From Polaribacter sejongensis (GTDB lineage: Bacteria; Bacteroidota; Bacteroidia; Flavobacteriales; Flavobacteriaceae), in the NCBI RefSeq assembly GCF_038024065.1, contig NZ_CP150667.1, positions 3,107,501 to 3,171,500 of the forward strand: a DNA stretch of 64,000 bases, given 5' to 3'. The translations under genes were made by a program, and so were the position numbers. Below, piece after piece: positions 1 through 9,445 of the stretch (within the stretch, counting starts at the first letter, position 1; the number at the start of each line of letters is the position of its first letter). The notes under the pieces were generated by a model. The model worked only from the letters and a program-made list of their open reading frames with translations, ran no database searches and was not told the origin of the DNA.

Positions 1-1
1 A

Positions 2-1171
2 TTTAAATCGTTATGTGCTTCTTGTCACAAGTTAGATAAGAAATTAATTGGACCAGCTTTGGCTGGTGTCGAGGAAAGAAGAGAAAATGATTGGTTACAT
101 TCTTGGATTAAAAATAATGCAGAATTAAGAGCTACTGGAGATTCAGATGCTAATGCAATTTTTGACGAGTACAATGGAGCTGCAATGTCTGCTTTCCCTC
201 AGTTAACTGATCAGAATGTAGATGATATTTTATATTATACTACTGTAGGTGAGCTTAAAAAAGTAGGAGAAGTAGCGGCAGGTGATGCTTCTGCAAATGT
301 TTCTTCTGCAGGTGCTCCAGGTTGGTTAATATATGTACTGTCTGCTGCTATTATAGTTGCTTTTTTAATGATTGCTAGTTTGTTAAAACAAGTAAGTGAA
401 TTAAAAGGTGATACTGCTGCAGGAGAAGATTCAAATCTTAAAAGAGATTTACATGAGCTTTGGGCGGGTATAATGAAAAATACTTTCTTAAAGGTTTTAA
501 CTACTATATTTTTAGTGTTAATTGGTATTTATGTCTTATTCGGATTCTTATTTCAGGTAGGGGTGGATGAAGGGTATCAACCTATTCAGCCAATTGCATT
601 TTCACATAAAATACATGCAGGAGATAATAAGATAGATTGTCAATATTGTCACTCTTCGGCAAAACATAGTAAAACATCTGGTATACCATCAGTAAATGTT
701 TGTATGAATTGTCACTTAAATATTTCTGAAGTTGCAGATGATACTGTTGTAGAATTAGGAGATGGAGTTGTTCTTGGAAAAGAAGAATTAGATCTTGAAA
801 TTGCAAAGATTTATACAGCCGCTGGTTGGGATGCAGATAACTTAGAGTATACAGGTGAAACGGCTCCAATTAAATGGGTGAGAGTTCATAATTTACCAGA
901 TTTCGTTTATTACAATCACTCACAGCACGTAACAGTTGCAGGTATCGATTGTCAAAAATGTCATGGACCTGTAGAGGAAATGGATGAGTTGTATCAACAT
1001 GCTCCTTTAACAATGGGTTGGTGTATAGATTGTCATAAAGACACTAAAGTGGATTTAAAAGGTAATGATTATTACAAGAAAATTCATGAAGATTTGGCAA
1101 AGAAATACAATGTAGATCAAGTTACCATTTCACAGTTAGGTGGTAAGGAGTGTGGTAAATGTCACTACTAA
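2..1171 (+). CDS. actA: ActA, multihaem cytochrome c subunit of alternative complex III (5' partial)
   Basis: Membrane-anchored multihaem cytochrome c of alternative complex III, which passes electrons from the quinol-oxidising subunits to periplasmic carriers. The frame is open from base 2, so the gene starts before the window. Six CxxCH haem motifs are visible: CASCH at 14-28, CQYCH at 638-652, CMNCH at 701-715, CQKCH at 950-964, CIDCH at 1022-1036 and CGKCH at 1151-1165. The first belongs to an N-terminal single-haem domain, followed by two hydrophobic segments (near 325-390 and 480-560) and the C-terminal pentahaem cytochrome c3-like domain. A possible TTG start at 59 is not credible because it would lie after the first haem motif. 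It heads the visible part of the act-cox operon, 82 bases before actB. Confidence 0.9.
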   Translation, partial: FKSLCASCHKLDKKLIGPALAGVEERRENDWLHSWIKNNAELRATGDSDANAIFDEYNGAAMSAFPQLTDQNVDDILYYTTVGELKKVGEVAAGDASANVSSAGAPGWLIYVLSAAIIVAFLMIASLLKQVSELKGDTAAGEDSNLKRDLHELWAGIMKNTFLKVLTTIFLVLIGIYVLFGFLFQVGVDEGYQPIQPIAFSHKIHAGDNKIDCQYCHSSAKHSKTSGIPSVNVCMNCHLNISEVADDTVVELGDGVVLGKEELDLEIAKIYTAAGWDADNLEYTGETAPIKWVRVHNLPDFVYYNHSQHVTVAGIDCQKCHGPVEEMDELYQHAPLTMGWCIDCHKDTKVDLKGNDYYKKIHEDLAKKYNVDQVTISQLGGKECGKCHY

Positions 1172-1253
1172 TTAAAAAGAATTAAAAATTAAAAGGTTAC
1201 AAAACTGGGGGTTTTCTAGTTTGAATCTTTCAATCATTAAATAAAAAGTATAA

Positions 1254-4200
1254 ATGGCTTCAGACAAAAAATACTGGCAAAGTGTTGAGGAACTTAAAGG
1301 TAGTTCTATTGTTGAAACGTTAAGTAAAAACGAATTTGTGGAAGAACTTCCATCAGATGAGTTTTTAGGTGATAAAGAAACTTTAGAGAATTCTTCTACT
1401 TCACGTAGAGACTTTTTAAAATATGTTGGTTTTACTACAGCTGCAGCTTCATTAGCAGCTTGTCAGGGACCCGTTAGAAAGGCTATTCCTTATGTTGTAA
1501 AACCAGACGATATCATTGCTGGTATTGCAGATTGGTACGCAACTTCAATGGCAGATGGTTATGATTTTGCAAATGTGTTGGTAAAAACACGCGAAGGGCG
1601 CCCTATTCAAATTATGCCTAATAAAGAAGCGGACGGAACAACAAGTGCGAGAGTACAAGCTTCTGTTTTATCTTTATATGATGAACAATTACGTTTAAAA
1701 GAACCTCAAGATAAAGAAGCTTTTTTAACTTGGGCAGATGCTGATTCTAAAATTGGTGCAAAATTAAGCGAGTTAAAAGAGGCAAATAAACCTGTTGTAT
1801 TATTAACAGGTACAATGGCAAGTCCGTCTACGGATAAAGTTATTGAAGGCTTTATTGCTGCAAACCCAAATGTAAAACATGTTGTTTATGATGCAGTTTC
1901 AGAATCTGGAGCGGCAGATGCTTTTATGGCAATGTACGGTAAACGTGTGTTACCAAATTATCATTTAGAAAATGCAAAAACAATTGTTTCTTTTGGTGCT
2001 GATTTTCTTGGAGATTTCCACGGAGGTTTAGAGAAGAAATATATTGCTGGTAGAAAACCAGAAAAAGGATATATGTCTTACCATGTACAGGTAGAGAGTA
2101 ATATGTCTTTAACAGGTGCTAATTCTGATAAAAGAGTGGTTGTAAAACCATCTGACCAGGTATTTGCATTGTTAAATTTATACAACGCTATTACAGGAGC
2201 AAATGTTCCTTCTAAAGCAACTTCTGTAGATGCAACTATTAAAAAATTAGCTTCAGATTTAAAGAAAGCTGGTCCTAAAGGTGTTGTCTTAACAGGATTG
2301 AATGATAAAAATGCACAATTAATCTCATTAGCGATTAATAAGGCATTAAATAGTGAAATTATTGATACAAAAAATACGCTAAACATCCGTAAAGGAAATG
2401 ATGCTGAAGTTGCTCAATTAGTTTCAGATATGAAAGCTGGTAAAGTATCAGGATTAATTGCATACAATGTAGATCCTGTATATTCATTATCAAATGCATC
2501 AGATTTTTCTGAAGGATTAGGTAAACTAGAAATTTCAGTAGCATTGTCTACAGAACATAACAGCACTACTGCTTTAATGGATTATGCATTACCAACTCCA
2601 CACTTTTTAGAGTCTTGGGGAGATGCACAGTTCGATTCTGTAACGTATGGTTTAATGCAACCAACAATTCAACCATTATTTAATACACGTCAGGTTCAAG
2701 ATACGTTATTAAAATGGTCTGGAGATACTACAAAATATTACGATTATTTAAAAACATACGCAGCTACCAATGTTTTAGGTGGTGCTTCATGGAACAAAGC
2801 TTTACATAATGGTTTTTTCAAAAAAGACCTTTCTTTAGAAGAAGAGGGAGAAGTTTTTGAATCTACTGTTGTAATTTCTGATATTGCATCAAAATTAGCA
2901 AGTTCAGCGAAGAAAGCTTCTGGTTTTGAATTAAACTTATATACTAAAACAGGTTTAGGAGACGGTAAACAAGCAAACAATCCTTGGTTACAAGAATTTC
3001 CAGACCCTATTACAAGAGCTTCTTGGGATAATTACTTAATGATGTCTATGGCAGATGCCAGAGAATTAGGTTTTTCTAATCCTGTAAAAGATAACGGTGC
3101 TATTAATGGTGATTACGCCAAAGTATCTGTTAATGGTGTTGATGTTATTGTTCCAGTAATGGTACAACCAGGTCAGGCTATTGGTTCTGTAGGTTTAGCA
3201 TTAGGTTATGGTAAAACTTTTGGTTTAAAAGACGAAATGAAAGTTGGTGTTAATGGATATCCATTATACATTAACGGAAACAATATTCAGTACGGAGTTA
3301 CAATAGAAAAAGTATCTGGCACCCATAAATTTGCTTGTACACAAGTACAAAAAACAATTGCAGGTCGTCATGATATTTTAAAAGTAGCTTCTTTAAAAGA
3401 GGTAGTAAGTAGTGTAGATCCAAAACATTCTTGGAACAAGCCTGCTTTTGTATCTTATGATCATCAAGAAGTTGAAGCAAAATCTATAGATTTATGGGAA
3501 GAGCACAATAGAGAAGTTGGTCATCACTTTAACTTATCAATAGATTTATCATCTTGTACAGGTTGTGGTGCGTGTGTTATAGCATGTCATGCAGAAAACA
3601 ATGTGCCAGTTGTAGGTAAAAATGAGGTTAGAGTTGGTAGAGATATGCACTGGTTGCGTATCGATAGATATTACTCTTCTGAGGTTGCAACAAGAGAAGA
3701 AGCGAAAGCAATGGGCTTAAGCGGTGGAGACTTGTATAAAGCGATAGAAACTGAAGCAGAAAATCCAGAGGTTACTTTTCAACCAATGATGTGTCAGCAC
3801 TGTAATCATGCTCCTTGTGAGACTGTTTGTCCAGTTGCAGCAACATCTCATGGTCGTCAAGGTCAAAACCAAATGGCATATAATAGATGTGTTGGTACAA
3901 GATATTGTGCAAACAACTGTCCTTATAGAGTTCGTCGTTTTAACTGGTTCCAGTATTCTAATAACAAAGAGTTTGACTTCAATATGAATAATGACTACGG
4001 TAAAATGGTTTTAAACCCAGATGTTGTAGTTCGTTCTAGAGGGGTTATGGAAAAATGTTCTATGTGTATTCAAATGACACAAGCAACAATTCTAAAAGCT
4101 AAAAAAGAAGGAAGAGCTGTTAATACAGATGAGTTTGAAACAGCTTGTTCATCAGCTTGTACAACAGGTGCTATGGTTTTTGGAGACATAAATAACGAAA

Positions 4201-4316
4201 AAGACGAAGTAGCAGCATTAGCAGAAGACAAGAGAGCTTATCACGTATTAGATTACTTACAAACGAAACCGAATGTAGTATATCAAGTGAAAGTTAGAAA
4301 TACAAACGAAGCGTAA
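1254..4316 (+). CDS. actB: ActB, molybdopterin-oxidoreductase-like and iron-sulfur subunit of alternative complex III
   Basis: Large periplasm-facing subunit of alternative complex III (1020 aa), fusing a molybdopterin-oxidoreductase-like domain to a ferredoxin-type domain. A twin-arginine-like segment beginning RRDFLKYVGF (about residue 50) runs into a lipobox-like LAAC. In the C-terminal quarter, cysteine clusters CTGCGACVIAC (about residue 766), CQHCNHAPCETVCP (about 846), CVGTRYCANNCP (about 879), CSMC (about 934) and CSSAC (about 964) fit the three 4Fe-4S plus one 3Fe-4S clusters of the family. Known ActB proteins keep the Mo-domain fold but carry no molybdenum cofactor; I infer the same here. 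It lies between actA and actC and is clearly in the same transcript. Confidence 0.93.
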   Translation: MASDKKYWQSVEELKGSSIVETLSKNEFVEELPSDEFLGDKETLENSSTSRRDFLKYVGFTTAAASLAACQGPVRKAIPYVVKPDDIIAGIADWYATSMADGYDFANVLVKTREGRPIQIMPNKEADGTTSARVQASVLSLYDEQLRLKEPQDKEAFLTWADADSKIGAKLSELKEANKPVVLLTGTMASPSTDKVIEGFIAANPNVKHVVYDAVSESGAADAFMAMYGKRVLPNYHLENAKTIVSFGADFLGDFHGGLEKKYIAGRKPEKGYMSYHVQVESNMSLTGANSDKRVVVKPSDQVFALLNLYNAITGANVPSKATSVDATIKKLASDLKKAGPKGVVLTGLNDKNAQLISLAINKALNSEIIDTKNTLNIRKGNDAEVAQLVSDMKAGKVSGLIAYNVDPVYSLSNASDFSEGLGKLEISVALSTEHNSTTALMDYALPTPHFLESWGDAQFDSVTYGLMQPTIQPLFNTRQVQDTLLKWSGDTTKYYDYLKTYAATNVLGGASWNKALHNGFFKKDLSLEEEGEVFESTVVISDIASKLASSAKKASGFELNLYTKTGLGDGKQANNPWLQEFPDPITRASWDNYLMMSMADARELGFSNPVKDNGAINGDYAKVSVNGVDVIVPVMVQPGQAIGSVGLALGYGKTFGLKDEMKVGVNGYPLYINGNNIQYGVTIEKVSGTHKFACTQVQKTIAGRHDILKVASLKEVVSSVDPKHSWNKPAFVSYDHQEVEAKSIDLWEEHNREVGHHFNLSIDLSSCTGCGACVIACHAENNVPVVGKNEVRVGRDMHWLRIDRYYSSEVATREEAKAMGLSGGDLYKAIETEAENPEVTFQPMMCQHCNHAPCETVCPVAATSHGRQGQNQMAYNRCVGTRYCANNCPYRVRRFNWFQYSNNKEFDFNMNNDYGKMVLNPDVVVRSRGVMEKCSMCIQMTQATILKAKKEGRAVNTDEFETACSSACTTGAMVFGDINNEKDEVAALAEDKRAYHVLDYLQTKPNVVYQVKVRNTNEA

Positions 4317-4332
4317 GAAAATTTTAAATTGA

Positions 4333-4362
4333 AAACTCAAAGTTAAAGGACTTTGAAAGTTT
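4333..4362 (+). other. Intercistronic hairpin between actB and actC
   Basis: AAACT (4333-4337) and CAAAGT (4338-4343) pair with ACTTTG (4350-4355) and AGTTT (4358-4362), leaving a six-base loop and a two-base AA bulge. No T-run follows, so it is not a terminator. It could stabilise or process the operon mRNA at the actB/actC junction; this is inference. Confidence 0.4.
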
Positions 4363-4393
4363 AAAAACTATAATTAAACTAAGTAATAAAAAT

Positions 4394-5848
4394 ATGTCTC
4401 ATTACGAAGCACCCATAAGGGAACCTTTAGTACTAGGTGATAAAAGTTATCACGATATTACAGAAGACATTGCAAAACCTATTGAAGGAGTTGCAAATAA
4501 AAATTGGTACATAGCATTTTATATCTCTTTGGCTGCAACGCTTTGGGGATTTGGATGTATTTTTTACACCATAGGTACTGGTATTGGAGTTTGGGGATTG
4601 AACAAGAACATTGGTTGGGCTTGGGATATTACAAACTTTGTATGGTGGGTAGGTATTGGTCACGCAGGAACACTAATTTCTGCAGTACTATTATTATTCC
4701 GTCAAAAATGGAGAATGGCAATTAACCGTTCTGCAGAAGCAATGACAATTTTCGCCGTTTTTCAAGCAGGATTGTTTCCATTGATTCACATGGGTAGACC
4801 ATGGAATGGATACTGGGTACTGCCAATGCCAAATCAATTTGGTTCGTTATGGGTAAACTTTAACTCACCATTATTATGGGATGTTTTTGCAATATCAACG
4901 TATTTATCTGTATCATTAGTTTTCTGGTGGACAGGTTTATTACCAGATTTTGCAATGATTAGAGATAGAGCTGTGAAGCCTTTCCAAAAGAAAATATATG
5001 CTTTATTATCATTCGGTTGGTCTGGTAGAGCAAAAGACTGGCAACGTTTTGAAGAAGTATCTTTGGTACTTGCAGGTTTAGCAACACCATTAGTACTTTC
5101 TGTACATACAATTGTATCTATGGATTTTGCTACTTCTATTAACCCAGGTTGGCACTCAACTATTTTCCCTCCTTATTTCGTAGCAGGAGCAATCTTTTCT
5201 GGATTTGCAATGGTACAAACGTTATTAGGAATAATGAGAAAAGTTACTAACTTAGAAGATTACATTACACGTATGCACATTGAGTATATGAACATTGTAA
5301 TTATCTTAACAGGTGGTATTGTAGCTGTAGCGTATGCAACTGAGTTCTTTATTGCTTGGTATACAGGTTCACCTTATGAGAACTATACCTATTTATCTGT
5401 AGGTGCTGCAACGGGGCCTTATGCTTGGGCATTCTGGTCACTAATATTATTCAATATTATTACACCACAGTTATTATGGATTAAGAAATTTAGAAGAAGT
5501 TTTGTAATTACTTTTATTATTTCTATTGCAATTAACATTGGTATGTGGTTTGAGCGTTTCGATATTATAGCAATTGTATTAAGTAAAGGTCATTTACCAT
5601 CTACATGGTGGCGTTTTGAACCTACGTTTGTAGATGTTGGTATTTTTGTGGGAACTATAGGTTTCTTTGGTGTATTATTCTTATTATACGCAAGAACATT
5701 CCCAGTAATTGCACAAGCGGAAGTAAAAACAATTTTAAAATCTTCTGGAGAGTTTTACAAGAAGAGAAGAGAACAAGGTATACCAACTAAACCAGCTATT
5801 AATGTAGCAAACGTAGCAGGTACAACTGATAAATCTAATAAAGAATAA
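4394..5848 (+). CDS. actC: ActC, NrfD-like quinol-binding membrane subunit of alternative complex III
   Basis: Polytopic membrane protein of 484 aa of the NrfD/PsrC family, the main menaquinol-binding subunit of alternative complex III. The sequence has about ten hydrophobic helices, many Trp-rich loops and the family segment HTIVSMDFATS. N- and C-terminal tails are hydrophilic, as in other ActC proteins. It follows actB by 77 bases and precedes actD by two bases, so translation with actD is probably coupled. Length and position match the standard act operon order, which makes the assignment firm. Confidence 0.93.
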   Translation: MSHYEAPIREPLVLGDKSYHDITEDIAKPIEGVANKNWYIAFYISLAATLWGFGCIFYTIGTGIGVWGLNKNIGWAWDITNFVWWVGIGHAGTLISAVLLLFRQKWRMAINRSAEAMTIFAVFQAGLFPLIHMGRPWNGYWVLPMPNQFGSLWVNFNSPLLWDVFAISTYLSVSLVFWWTGLLPDFAMIRDRAVKPFQKKIYALLSFGWSGRAKDWQRFEEVSLVLAGLATPLVLSVHTIVSMDFATSINPGWHSTIFPPYFVAGAIFSGFAMVQTLLGIMRKVTNLEDYITRMHIEYMNIVIILTGGIVAVAYATEFFIAWYTGSPYENYTYLSVGAATGPYAWAFWSLILFNIITPQLLWIKKFRRSFVITFIISIAINIGMWFERFDIIAIVLSKGHLPSTWWRFEPTFVDVGIFVGTIGFFGVLFLLYARTFPVIAQAEVKTILKSSGEFYKKRREQGIPTKPAINVANVAGTTDKSNKE

Positions 5849-5850
5849 TT

Positions 5851-6378
5851 ATGGAATCATCAAAAGTTATTCACGCATTTTATAATGATGACGAAGTTCT
5901 AATGGACGCAGTGAAAGCTGTTAAAGCAGAACATCTTCATATAGAAGAAGTATTTTGTCCTTTTCCAGTTCACGGTTTAGACAAAGCAATGGGATTAGCA
6001 CCAACAAGATTAGCAATTACTGCGTTCTTATACGGAATTACAGGATTAGCATTTGCTATTTGGATGACTAATTACATGATGATTCAAGATTGGCCACAAG
6101 ATATTGGTGGTAAGCCAAACTTTTCTTGGTGGGCAAACATGCCTGCGTTTGTGCCAATTATGTTTGAATTAACAGTGTTTTTTGCAGCCCACTTAATGGT
6201 AATTACTTTTTATATGAGAAGTAGATTATGGCCATTTAAAGAAGCTGAGAACCCAGATCCAAGAACTACAGATGATCATTTTTTAATGGAAATCCCTGTA
6301 AACAACAACGAAGCTAAAATTATTGATTTATTAGCTAGTACAGGAGCTGTGGAAATTAATGTAGTAGACAAGCACTAA
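5851..6378 (+). CDS. actD: ActD, DUF3341 membrane subunit of alternative complex III
   Basis: Membrane subunit of 175 aa with a short N-terminal hydrophilic domain (residues 1-50, containing FCPFPVHGLDKAMG) and two transmembrane helices (about 55-75 and 100-120) on either side of a Trp-rich loop. The FPVHGLD signature is characteristic of DUF3341/ActD. Its role in the complex is structural as far as is known; no redox centre is visible. The start is two bases after the actC stop codon. Confidence 0.92.
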   Translation: MESSKVIHAFYNDDEVLMDAVKAVKAEHLHIEEVFCPFPVHGLDKAMGLAPTRLAITAFLYGITGLAFAIWMTNYMMIQDWPQDIGGKPNFSWWANMPAFVPIMFELTVFFAAHLMVITFYMRSRLWPFKEAENPDPRTTDDHFLMEIPVNNNEAKIIDLLASTGAVEINVVDKH

Positions 6379-6388
6379 TATATAGAAA

Positions 6389-6931
6389 ATGAAGAATTTT
6401 AAATTAATTATCGCTTTATTTACGCTTACAAGTATCATTTCTTGTAATGATAAAACTAAGCCGCAATTACAATTTATGCCAGATATGTACGTATCTGTGC
6501 CTTATGATGTAAATGGAGCCAATGGTCTTAACGGAGAACCTGTAAACATTAAACCTGTTGCAGGGACAATTGCAAGAGGCGGACATGCTACTTATGATAT
6601 CCCTAATACAAATGAAGGATATGAATTGTCTAAACTTACGGTTACTAATCCGTTAGAAACTACAGAAGAAAGTTTAGCAAATGGAAAAGCAATGTACGAG
6701 ATCTATTGTGCAACGTGTCATGGAAAAGCAGGAGATGGTAATGGAGTTTTATCTCAAAGAGATAAATTTTCTGGTATCCCTAATTATAAAGATAGAGATA
6801 TTAACACAGGGAGTATTTATCATGTAATTATGCACGGTAAAAACTTAATGGGTTCACATGCATCTCAAACAACGTATACAGAGCGTTGGCAAATAGTACA
6901 GTACGTAGAAAAATTACGTTCAGAATTATAA
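6389..6931 (+). CDS. actE: ActE, monohaem cytochrome c lipoprotein of alternative complex III
   Basis: Lipoprotein of 180 aa: signal peptide ending in the lipobox IISC (Cys about residue 19), a linker, then a class I cytochrome c domain with one haem motif CATCH at about residues 107-111. A methionine in the following HGKNLMGSH segment may be the distal haem ligand. In alternative complex III this subunit sits on the periplasmic side and hands electrons onward to a soluble carrier or directly to the oxidase. It begins ten bases after actD, within the operon. Confidence 0.92.
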   Translation: MKNFKLIIALFTLTSIISCNDKTKPQLQFMPDMYVSVPYDVNGANGLNGEPVNIKPVAGTIARGGHATYDIPNTNEGYELSKLTVTNPLETTEESLANGKAMYEIYCATCHGKAGDGNGVLSQRDKFSGIPNYKDRDINTGSIYHVIMHGKNLMGSHASQTTYTERWQIVQYVEKLRSEL

Positions 6932-6959
6932 TTTCAATTAGAAAGAATACGAAAAAGAT

Positions 6960-8366
6960 ATGTATCAATTCTCAGGTAAATTAAAAACATTCTCATTAGC
7001 ACTAATACTTATTGGTTTAGTGGGAATTGGTTATGGTTTTTATTCAGCTCCTAAAACAGTTGAAGAAGCTAAAGAAATTATTGCACAACAGGCTTCACAT
7101 GGTGATAGTCATGCTACTTCTCATGAAGAAGTTAGTGCTGATGGGCATAAAAGTGAAGCACATGGTGAAAGCCATGCTTCAGTAGATGGATCTCATGATG
7201 ACGCACATGCTGAACATGTTTTACATCAGTTAAAAAATAAACCATGGTCTGCAGTATATGTAGCATTGTTTTTCTTTTTAGGAATTACTTTATTGGTATT
7301 AGCTTTTTATGCAATTCAAAGAGTTGCGCAAGCGGGTTGGTCTATACTTTTGTTTAGGGTAATGGAAGCAATTACTGCTAACTTAGTACCAACTTCAATT
7401 GTAATGGTTCTTATAGTAATTTCGGCTGTAATGCATTGGAATCATATGTTTCCATGGATGGCAGAAGGAGTATTTGATCCTACAAGTCCTAATTATGATC
7501 CTATTGTAGATGGTAAATCTTGGTGGATAAACGTACCAGGTTGGGCTATTAGAAGTATTATATATTTAGCTTTATGGAATGCATACAGATGGTTTATCCG
7601 TAGAAATTCTATTAAAGAAGATACGGCAAATGATGGTGGAAAAACATATAAGTTGAGTTATAATGCGTCTGTTGCTTTTATCTTCGTATTTATGATAACT
7701 GAAACAATGATGTCTTGGGATTGGATTATGGGATTAGACCCTCACTGGTTCTCTACATTATTCGGTTGGTATGTTTTATCTAGTTTATTAGTAAGTGCAT
7801 TAACAGTAATTGCACTAGTAACAATATACTTACGTTCTAAAGGAGCTTTACCTGGTGTAAACGATAGTCATATTCATGATTTAGCAAAATATATGTTTGG
7901 TTTTTCTATATTCTGGACGTACTTATGGTTTTCTCAATTTATGTTAATCTGGTATGCAGATATTCCAGAGGAGACTACTTATTTTGCGATGAGATTTAAT
8001 GAATATAACTTTCCTTTCTTAGCAATGGTAGTAATGAACTTTGCTTTTCCAGTATTGTTATTATTAAACAGTGACTTTAAAAGTATTCCTTGGTTTATCG
8101 TTATTGGAGGTGTTGCAATTCTTTGCGGACATTATATAGATATTTTTGTAATGGTTATGCCTGGTACTGTTGGAGCTCAATGGTCTTTCGGTATCCCTGA
8201 AATTGGAGCAATATTGTTCTTCTTAGGAGTCTTTATATATGCTACTTTTAGTTCTTTTGCAAAAGCAAGTGCTATACCAACTGGTAATCCTTTCATAGAA
8301 GAAAGTAAACATTACCACTATTATAATATTGAACACAGAGGAGAAGGTTCAGGAGATCATCATTAA
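6960..8366 (+). CDS. actF: ActF, NrfD-like second quinol-type subunit of alternative complex III
   Basis: Integral membrane protein of 468 aa related to ActC. It opens with one transmembrane helix (residues 10-28), then a striking His/Asp/Glu-rich segment at about residues 45-88 containing ten histidines, many in GESH, GSHDDAH or similar blocks. About ten further helices follow. Charged and aromatic membrane motifs include MSWDWIMGLDPHWFS. Known complexes use ActF as a partner of ActC in the membrane; proton translocation is proposed for the pair. The His-rich insert is not needed for that role and may bind metal (inference). A 38-base gap separates it from coxB. Confidence 0.92.
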   Translation: MYQFSGKLKTFSLALILIGLVGIGYGFYSAPKTVEEAKEIIAQQASHGDSHATSHEEVSADGHKSEAHGESHASVDGSHDDAHAEHVLHQLKNKPWSAVYVALFFFLGITLLVLAFYAIQRVAQAGWSILLFRVMEAITANLVPTSIVMVLIVISAVMHWNHMFPWMAEGVFDPTSPNYDPIVDGKSWWINVPGWAIRSIIYLALWNAYRWFIRRNSIKEDTANDGGKTYKLSYNASVAFIFVFMITETMMSWDWIMGLDPHWFSTLFGWYVLSSLLVSALTVIALVTIYLRSKGALPGVNDSHIHDLAKYMFGFSIFWTYLWFSQFMLIWYADIPEETTYFAMRFNEYNFPFLAMVVMNFAFPVLLLLNSDFKSIPWFIVIGGVAILCGHYIDIFVMVMPGTVGAQWSFGIPEIGAILFFLGVFIYATFSSFAKASAIPTGNPFIEESKHYHYYNIEHRGEGSGDHH

Positions 8367-8404
8367 TAAATAATTTGAATTAAAATAATTAAGACGAGAT
8401 AAAT

Positions 8405-9421
8405 ATGCTAGCTCTATTTTATATTTTTATAGCTGTTGCAATCGGTGTAAGTTTTTGGCAAATAACCAGAATATTAAACTTAAGAAGCGTAATCGCTACT
8501 GATAAAGACAACGCAACCCAAGGTAGAAATGCCATTTACTTTATGGTTTTTTTATATGCAATGATGATTTATTGTTTAATCTTCATGAATGTTGTAATGT
8601 TACCAGAATCTGCTTCTTATGAAGGAGAACATGATGATAACCTTTTTGATATTACATTTTGGTTAATTGGTATTGTTCAATTTTTAATGCAATTCTTAAT
8701 CTTCTATTTTACCTTTAAGTATAAAGGAGAGAAAGGAAAGAAAGCAAAATTCTATTCAGATAGTCACAAATTAGAGGCTATTTGGACCATTACTCCAGCT
8801 GTTGTTTTAGTTGTTTTAATTGGTTATGGATTATGGCAATGGAATAACATTATGGATTTATCTGACTTAGAAGATCCTGTAGTGATAGAGGTTTATGCTC
8901 AGCAATTTAGATGGGATGCTCGTTATGCAGGTGAAGATAATACGTTAGGTTTAGGAAACGTAAACTATATTAAAGGTATGAACACTATTGGTGTTGATAT
9001 GGATGATAAAAATGCTTTAGATGATAAACAAGTAACTGAATTGTATTTACCTAAAGGTAGAAAAGTTCATTTCAAGTTTCGTTCTCAAGACGTTTTACAC
9101 TCCGCTTATATGCCTCACTTTAGAGCGCAAATGAATTGTGTACCAGGTATGGTTACTGAATTTGGTTTTACTCCAAAATATACTACTGCAGAGATGAGAC
9201 AACAATCTGAGGTAGTAGAGAAAACTGCAGGTATCAATAAAATAAGAAAAGCTAATGGAGAAGATCCTTATGAGTTTGATTATTTATTGCTATGTAATAA
9301 AATTTGTGGAGCTTCTCACTATAACATGCAAATGAAAATTACAGTTGTAGAGCAAGAAGAATATGACAAATGGATTGCAGAGCAACCAACATTAGCATCA
9401 GTTTTAAACAATAATAATTAA
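8405..9421 (+). CDS. coxB: Cytochrome c oxidase subunit II with CuA centre
   Basis: Subunit II of a haem-copper oxidase, 338 aa. An extra N-terminal hydrophobic helix is followed by two membrane helices (about residues 75-105 and 125-150) and a cupredoxin domain. The CuA ligands are complete: His in VLHSAYMPHF, and C-x3-C-x3-H-x3-M in CNKICGASHYNM near residue 298. There is no C-terminal cytochrome c domain, so this is an aa3-type rather than a fused caa3 subunit. The gene directly follows actF, which fits the known physical and functional association of alternative complex III with aa3 oxidases. Confidence 0.95.
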   Translation: MLALFYIFIAVAIGVSFWQITRILNLRSVIATDKDNATQGRNAIYFMVFLYAMMIYCLIFMNVVMLPESASYEGEHDDNLFDITFWLIGIVQFLMQFLIFYFTFKYKGEKGKKAKFYSDSHKLEAIWTITPAVVLVVLIGYGLWQWNNIMDLSDLEDPVVIEVYAQQFRWDARYAGEDNTLGLGNVNYIKGMNTIGVDMDDKNALDDKQVTELYLPKGRKVHFKFRSQDVLHSAYMPHFRAQMNCVPGMVTEFGFTPKYTTAEMRQQSEVVEKTAGINKIRKANGEDPYEFDYLLLCNKICGASHYNMQMKITVVEQEEYDKWIAEQPTLASVLNNNN

Positions 9422-9445
9422 AAGACACTACAAATAAATAAGATT

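Noticed and set aside
59..61. TTG start codon for the first gene
   Set aside because: The frame continues upstream to the window edge and includes a haem motif CASCH before this point, so the gene is 5' partial.
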